A stretch of 64,000 nt of DNA from Oreocharis arfaki (Eukaryota > Chordata > Aves > Passeriformes > Paramythiidae), in assembly GCA_013398015.1 (NCBI GenBank), contig VZRR01010831.1:329536-393535 (forward strand), written 5' to 3'. Shown here piece after piece: positions 58,900 to 64,000 of the stretch; the stretch's first letter is position 1; every line of letters begins with the position of its first letter. Below the pieces are notes generated by a model. The model ran no database searches. It saw nothing but the letters and a program-made list of their open reading frames with translations, and was not told where the DNA came from. The position numbers and the translations under genes are program-made.

Positions 58900-60475
58900 T
58901 TGCTTTTTTTGCTTGTTTTCTTCCCTTTTTTTCCCGTCTTTACTTCTTTTTCTTTCTTTCCATCTCCTTTTCTCTTCCAATTGTATTCACCTCATTGTTC
59001 TACAGGCAAGAAATAGGCAGGTTTTTGTCTTAGGTCGTAATAATTCATGCCAAACATGAAGGAAAATCTGGAAAGCTACAGCTATGGCAAAATCCCCACT
59101 TGTGAAACAGAGAGACATTTTGGAATGGAGCAAACACCACAGCATCTAAGTATCTCTGGATCCGTTTTCTTTGGAAACATGCAGAAAGACATAGCTGGTC
59201 CCTGATATTCCTCAGAGACAGGAATGCCAAAATAACAGCAATTTTTTTGTTGACCGTTTTCGCCTTTAATATTTCCTACTTTGGAGAATCGAGCGGAAAA
59301 TATTCCATGACTTAGCTTGGTGTTTCAGAGCCATGGTGATGGTGGCTGGGTTGGGCCTCCTGCACTTTGAGCAGCTCTGAATTCCACTGAATGAGGGGAA
59401 GAATGGTTGATTAGTAATGGGTTCGGTTATAATTTACCCTGATTCAGACTGAGCTGCCACCAAGACAGGTGCTCCTTGTACCCCTGACTGAGGTAGAGGA
59501 GGTGAGGGAGGGTAAAGAATGATGATGTAAGAAATAATGTCTTGGTTTTAAGCTGTTAGCTCTACAATTGCAAATCCATCTGTGTTACAACTGGAACCAC
59601 ACCAGGGCATAGGACTAGAAATATTTATGAATGTCCTTAGCTCTCTGCAGAGAGCTTTGCAGTTATTAATCTCAGTTATTTTTATTGAAGTCTAAACAGG
59701 TTATGTGTCTAAATAAAATGGAAAACATCTCACGTAAGGCTGCTGTCTAGTTTTATAAATTCTCGAATTTAATTCTGAAGGGAAAGGAAAACCAACTGCT
59801 TTGGAACTGAAGAAAACTTCAGACCTGTAAGCTTGGTCTTCAGATAAGACACACGTCTGTGAGCTTTGAGGAGCCTGGGGTAACAGATCGAATATGACAG
59901 CAGCCTCCCTCACCTTGGACAACACTCCCTATGGATTTTATGACTTGCTTCTTTCCTTGTGTCAGGAAAAAAATGGGAGTATCATACAACTTAATTCCTC
60001 ATGAGTAACATCGTACTATGGTGGTTCTTCAGAAGCTTTGCCACTGAATTTTTCTCCCTGGAAACGAGTCATGGTGGCCTTTCAAGGTATCCAGTGAAGG
60101 CTGAGTACAGTGAATGAGGGATGCTTGGAAAAGCAAAATCCATACCTTTCCCTCCACATCTTCGTTCCTCATCTAATCTTTGGGTTGGGTATCAAAAGCA
60201 TTCCCAGGACTGTGATGGCAGGGCACAGTTTAAGCAGGTTCTAGCACACTTCCCATGCCCTGAGCAGCAGATTGGTTTGTTTGAGGATGACGTTGTAGCA
60301 GTGCCACAAAACTGAGTTATAGATTTCTGTCCCCTGTGGCTCTATGGGGAGTTCTCTCCCCTTCCATGCACAGGTCGCACTGGGAACTTGCTTAGCAGAA
60401 GCGATTCTATCCAGTGGAGGTGACGAGTGCCACTGACAAGAGTTTATTTGTTCTGTATTATCATTTGGCACACGA
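58900..60475. other. unique DNA, nothing recognised
   Basis: A T-rich flank continues to about 58975. No interspersed repeat or gene signal follows. Confidence 0.5.
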
Positions 60476-60479
60476 TTAG

Positions 60480-60920
60480 AACAGCCATCTGTTCTCTCAA
60501 TTCCGATCAACCCAATTTAGGCTGCAATAACACAACGCCGTTAGATGCGTTTCCAACAAAGGAAAAATCAAATATGATTTTTTAAATCATCTTGAGGGTA
60601 ACATTACCCCTATTTAAAGACTACCAGCATGCTGGGGGGAAAGGGCATGATAAAAGAATAATTAACATTTTGATTTTTAAATACTCTCATTTTCATACAA
60701 GAATATGATGCGCTAATTCGACAGGAAATTGTTCACATTTTCTTATGAATTATACATGAGAACAATCTCACACAGGAAACCTAAACAGAATTTTATTTTA
60801 ATCTCTAATATTATACAGTCTAATGGAAAGCATTAAAACCTTACATAAGAGCAATTTCATAATTGTTAATGTGACCTCTTCTCACTTAGAGAAATGAACA
60901 CATGATTCGCTAACACCGCT
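60480..60920. promoter_or_regulatory. candidate conserved non-coding element
   Basis: Repeat-free AT-rich block with GAATAATTAACA near 60655-60666, GCGCTAATTCG near 60710-60720, TGAATTATACATG near 60746, ATAATTGTTAATG near 60859-60871, and scattered CpGs that are otherwise rare here (60536, 60539, 60549, 60711, 60719). This is texture-based inference. Confidence 0.28.
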
Positions 60921-60921
60921 C

Positions 60922-61995
60922 AACTTTAATGAAGTCAGTAGGTTATTTAGGGCAGTGGTCAGCAGACAGTAAAATGAGGAGTGTGTTTCAAAAATGTCGT
61001 GGGTTTTGGGGCCCTTGGTCAAGCCTAGATATGACCCAGTTTCTTCCACCTCTTCCTTGTTTGTTTTCTTTAGACAGTAAGACCTACCTCTTTGGGGTCC
61101 ATCTCCATACCTCCAAACCAAATGGTTTGCTAATATCTCAGATGAAGACATGAATTTAAATTTTCAGTTTGGGAAGGAAATTTCGTTAAAGAAAGCTGTT
61201 GGTTAAATATGCCAACTGTTAAAATATTGGTGTAATGGCAAAAGATGATTCGGCTTTGTGGGTTGTGTTAAAGAGGCTTGATTTGAACATTGAGGTTTTC
61301 AGACCAATAATTCCAGTTTTAGGACAGACAGGTGATAGGTCACATCTACAGACAGAGGGAAATCTCTTCCCCAAGCCCATGACACTGAAAAGGAAATCAC
61401 AATTTTCCGTGATAGGTTCAATTACTGGATGGGTTCATGGAAAAAAAAATTGTACAGCGGAAAATGGTGACATTTTGCATTCACTACCACCAGAACCGTC
61501 ACTGAATTTATGTGCATGATCCAAGCTTGAAAAGGAACTTGAAAAAGTTGTTAAGGTGTTGAGCAAAAAACTACAGGAATATTTCAAGAGATGAATAATT
61601 CAGAGTAAATGATTTAGGAAGTTCAATCTGTATAACTAATTAAGGAGAAAGATGGTACAAGAGGTAATTTCCTCGTGTTCTGTAAGTACTTAAATGGGCA
61701 GAAGATTTCTGACTGCGAAGGAAATCTTTAATGAAGGCACAGTAAGATCCAATAACTGGGGCAAAGACAGGTGGACCCAAACAATGCACCAATTTTCAAA
61801 AGAATAATTGGAATAATTTACCCAGGGCTATCACATTCTCTTCACTTACAAGAAATCTTTAATCATGACTAACGTCTTTTCAAAAAACCTGTAGTGTAAG
61901 TTCCAGATATGGACTTGGGCAGGAGTTAATGGCAAAAGGATGGAAGGTGAAAATAAATGACTCTAATGGGCTTTCTAGTCCTTGGATCTATGTAT
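60922..61995. other. unique DNA, nothing recognised
   Basis: No repeat family or gene signal is seen. Open frames at 61235-61519 and 61929-62153 have no coding support. Confidence 0.5.
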
Positions 61996-61999
61996 TTTG

Positions 62000-62145
62000 T
62001 TTTCAGTCTCCCAGTGAGGCAAAGTTATGTATTGTGTTGGATGTCAGGGAAAGAGTTATGGGTTCCATTCCCTGTTTTTCCACTGACTTGTATGAATTGT
62101 GTGAATCCATGAATCTCAGAGAGCTTCTCAGCAAAGAATTTAAAT
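62000..62145 (+). mobile_element. possible MIR-like SINE relic
   Basis: gggttccattccctgttttt at 62060-62079, ccactgacttgtatgaattgtgtgaatcc at 62080-62108 and atctcagagagcttctcag at 62112-62130 follow the MIR order (gggttcgaatcccggctct, gccacttactagctgtgtgacc, cctctctgagcc). It is immediately followed by a CR1 3' end. Confidence 0.42.
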
Positions 62146-62149
62146 TTTC

Positions 62150-62278
62150 ATAAAATCATAGAATGCTTTGGCTTGGAAGGGACCTTAAAGAACATCTAAT
62201 TCAAACCCCCTGCTATGGGCAGGGACACCTTCCACTAGACCAGGTTGCTCAGAGCCCCATCTGACCTGGCCTTGGGTT
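62150..62278 (-). mobile_element. CR1 LINE 3' end
   Basis: cataaaatcatagaatgctt (two terminal octamers), then ggcttggaagggaccttaaag, ccccctgctatgggcaggg, cttccactagaccaggttgc. It is truncated after ctggccttggg. The clean termini suggest one of the younger copies. Confidence 0.94.
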
Positions 62279-62279
62279 T

Positions 62280-62695
62280 AAATTCTATTTTTAAATAAGT
62301 TTAAATACTATTTTAAATGGTAATATATTACTATGCTTGCCCACACTACCAAGGCAAGAGATAGTGAGGGTTCCTGAAAGCCTTTGAAGTCTTTGAGTGA
62401 GACACATATTCCAGATATTGAACCAGGTTTTCAAAGGCATCAAGCACTGAAAGCCAAAAGAGATTTCAATGTCTCTGAAAATCGGATGCTGAAATTATTA
62501 TAATCAAGTATTCAAGGCATTAATACAAACACTACTGAGGAGGAATAATAAATGGGAATTATGAGTTATATTTTGACAGTGGGTTTTTTTAATTGTTGTG
62601 AAGGAGGCTTCTCTGTCTTCCTCTCTTGAAACCTGCTAACAGCCAAACAAACAAAAAGCTTCAGTTGATCTGAAAGGATTTTTCACTTTAGAAAA
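62280..62695. other. unique AT-rich DNA, nothing recognised
   Basis: A TTTAAAT-like repetition at 62280-62320 is the only local pattern. Confidence 0.5.
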
Positions 62696-62699
62696 ATCT

Positions 62700-63010
62700 T
62701 CATTTGGCATATTAAGTAGGCGAGTCAAAAAAATTAGACTTCATTAGAGCAAAGCAGGGGCAATTAAATTAAACGTGCCTCAAGAAGAAAGCCCTCCCCT
62801 GGATCAACAGGGCAGTGGGAGCTCGTCTGTCCCATCCTGGTGCCTTCCTAAACACTTTTTGAAGTACAGAAGGCAGAACACTCAACACTTCAGCTTTGTC
62901 ACAGCTGACAGCCTGTCGGGTTTAATGAAAATGCTCTCCATTTAGAAGATGACAGAAATTACATGCATTTCCCCTTTTATTTCTCTGTCATCTTCTCTGT
63001 CTGGCGTTTC
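62700..63010. promoter_or_regulatory. candidate enhancer with TGACAG inverted repeat
   Basis: A 13-bp perfect inverted repeat, AGAAGATGACAGA (62944-62956) and TCTGTCATCTTCT (62984-62996), encloses TGACAG/CTGTCA cores typical of MEIS/TGIF factors. A third TGACAG lies at 62906-62911, adjacent to a CAGCTG E-box (62902-62907). Upstream are CAATTAAATTAAACG near 62761-62775 and two short ATTAGA-type cores near 62733-62748. No repeat family is recognised. Confidence 0.33.
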
Positions 63011-63011
63011 T

Positions 63012-63865
63012 GCAGGAGAAGGTGGGGTTGGTTATTAAAAGCATTACATAAGTATGCAAAATATGTTAAGAAGAAAAGAGGAGAAGGAAAATCTTTAGCG
63101 CTGCAATTATACACAATGTCTGTTGGTGGGAAATGTGGGATAACATCTGATGTGTGGCAATAACTATTTACTTCTAGTTATCTTTGAAGAGGGTGAGGCA
63201 AAAATCTCTAGATAATGCTTTAAGTGAAGGTTTTATTGTATGATTGCCTGAGTAATTTCCAACAGGAAGATGATCTAAGCAGTGTTAGATAACTTGAGCG
63301 TGTTCATAACTTCTCCAGAAAATACAGCAAGATAACACTGAACAATCTCTTGGCTCTGCACAGCTTTCACATTACTCTTTTATTAAGTGGCAGGCTTTTA
63401 ATAAGTGTGTCTGCTCTCACAGAGCCAAAAGTGTGGCTGCATCTGAGGAAACTCACTGCCAGGGCTGAGCAGGGAAGGCTTCACCTGCAAGTATCAGTCA
63501 GTCCTACGAGATCTGGAAATAGCCCACAAATCTATTATATTCATCACCCAGCCACTCCCCATCCTCATCCACATCCTCACTCCACACCCCAGCTGTAATT
63601 CCAGAACTGCTCTCTAGAGTTTTAAGGGAAGCTCTGAATTTGATCTTCTCACTTAATTTCTGTGGCAGTTTTTTTTTCATGCCTATCCTGAGAAGAGAGA
63701 CAAATTTCTTTATTAATGATGCCCTTTGTAGACCATCTCTCAAAACTGTGTAGAGCATCTGAAAATCGTGAGAGCTTTAGAAGGGCACAGAGGAAGGAAT
63801 TTATTTTTAAGCTTTGGCCACTTTTGTGTGATCTTAAACTTGTGCATACTAGTAGTGTCCAAAGG
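63012..63865. other. unique DNA, nothing recognised
   Basis: A C-rich, CA/TC-rich piece lies at 63541-63592. No gene or repeat family is visible. Confidence 0.5.
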
Positions 63866-63868
63866 TGT

Positions 63869-63916
63869 GAAATGGAATTATGGAGAAATGGAATTATGGA
63901 GAGAAATGGAATTATG
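63869..63916. repeat. short tandem repeat, about 16-18 bp unit, three copies
   Basis: gaaatggaattatgga is repeated at 63869, 63885 and 63903, the middle unit carrying an extra 'ga'. The last unit is truncated. Confidence 0.92.
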
Positions 63917-64000
63917 TGTATTCAGCAAAGGTGAAAATGGATCCCAGAAAGAGAAAGCTACAGGAAGCCCTCGCACAAGGGGCACATTTCTGCCTCTCAG

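Noticed and set aside
58569..59033. 154-codon F/S/L-rich frame and the antisense K/E/R-rich frame
   Set aside because: Both are translations of the pyrimidine pentamer tract.
1..64000. CRISPR array, prokaryotic operon or integrated viral gene cluster
   Set aside because: No regularly spaced direct repeats, no compact gene arrangement and no recognisable viral protein are present; the CR1 content marks the DNA as avian nuclear.

Overview
The window looks like non-coding nuclear DNA from a bird, most likely a passerine or another neoavian. The main reason is about twenty dispersed fragments of the avian CR1 LINE. Most end in the family's typical 3' segment (ggttggaagggacctt or its complement, followed by short ATTCTATG-like terminal repeats) and are truncated at the 5' side, as CR1 copies usually are. 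The background is AT-rich and punctuated by GC-rich CR1 copies. I find no protein-coding gene, no recognisable exon series and no structural RNA gene. The longer open frames all lie in antisense or sense CR1 sequence, in simple repeats or in short chance frames, and several begin at GTG or TTG rather than ATG. The stretch is best read as intergenic DNA or a very long intron.

Layout: 1-35 kb holds scattered CR1 copies, one possible old LTR, one L3-like LINE relic, two MIR-like SINE relics and several simple repeats. At 35.1-37.9 kb a 1387-bp block occurs twice in direct orientation with a single N exactly between the copies; only two substitutions and no indels were found. This looks like an unmerged contig overlap (two haplotypes) rather than a biological duplication. 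Just right of it (38.2-38.45 kb) is the most regulatory-looking piece of the window: a local CpG cluster with a near-palindromic RFX X-box, then a perfect dyad of two E-boxes and a palindromic homeodomain-type site. From 39 to 54.5 kb there are four large CR1 copies, a (GGTTT)n array and long unique AT-rich DNA. From 55 to 64 kb there are two more MIR-like relics, a 199-bp pure pyrimidine tract with graded pentamer repeats, and several repeat-free blocks rich in ATTA and TGACAG motifs that resemble conserved non-coding elements.

No genes act together here. If the window has a function it is probably cis-regulatory. Those calls rest on motifs and on lack of repeats, not on conservation data, which I cannot compute.
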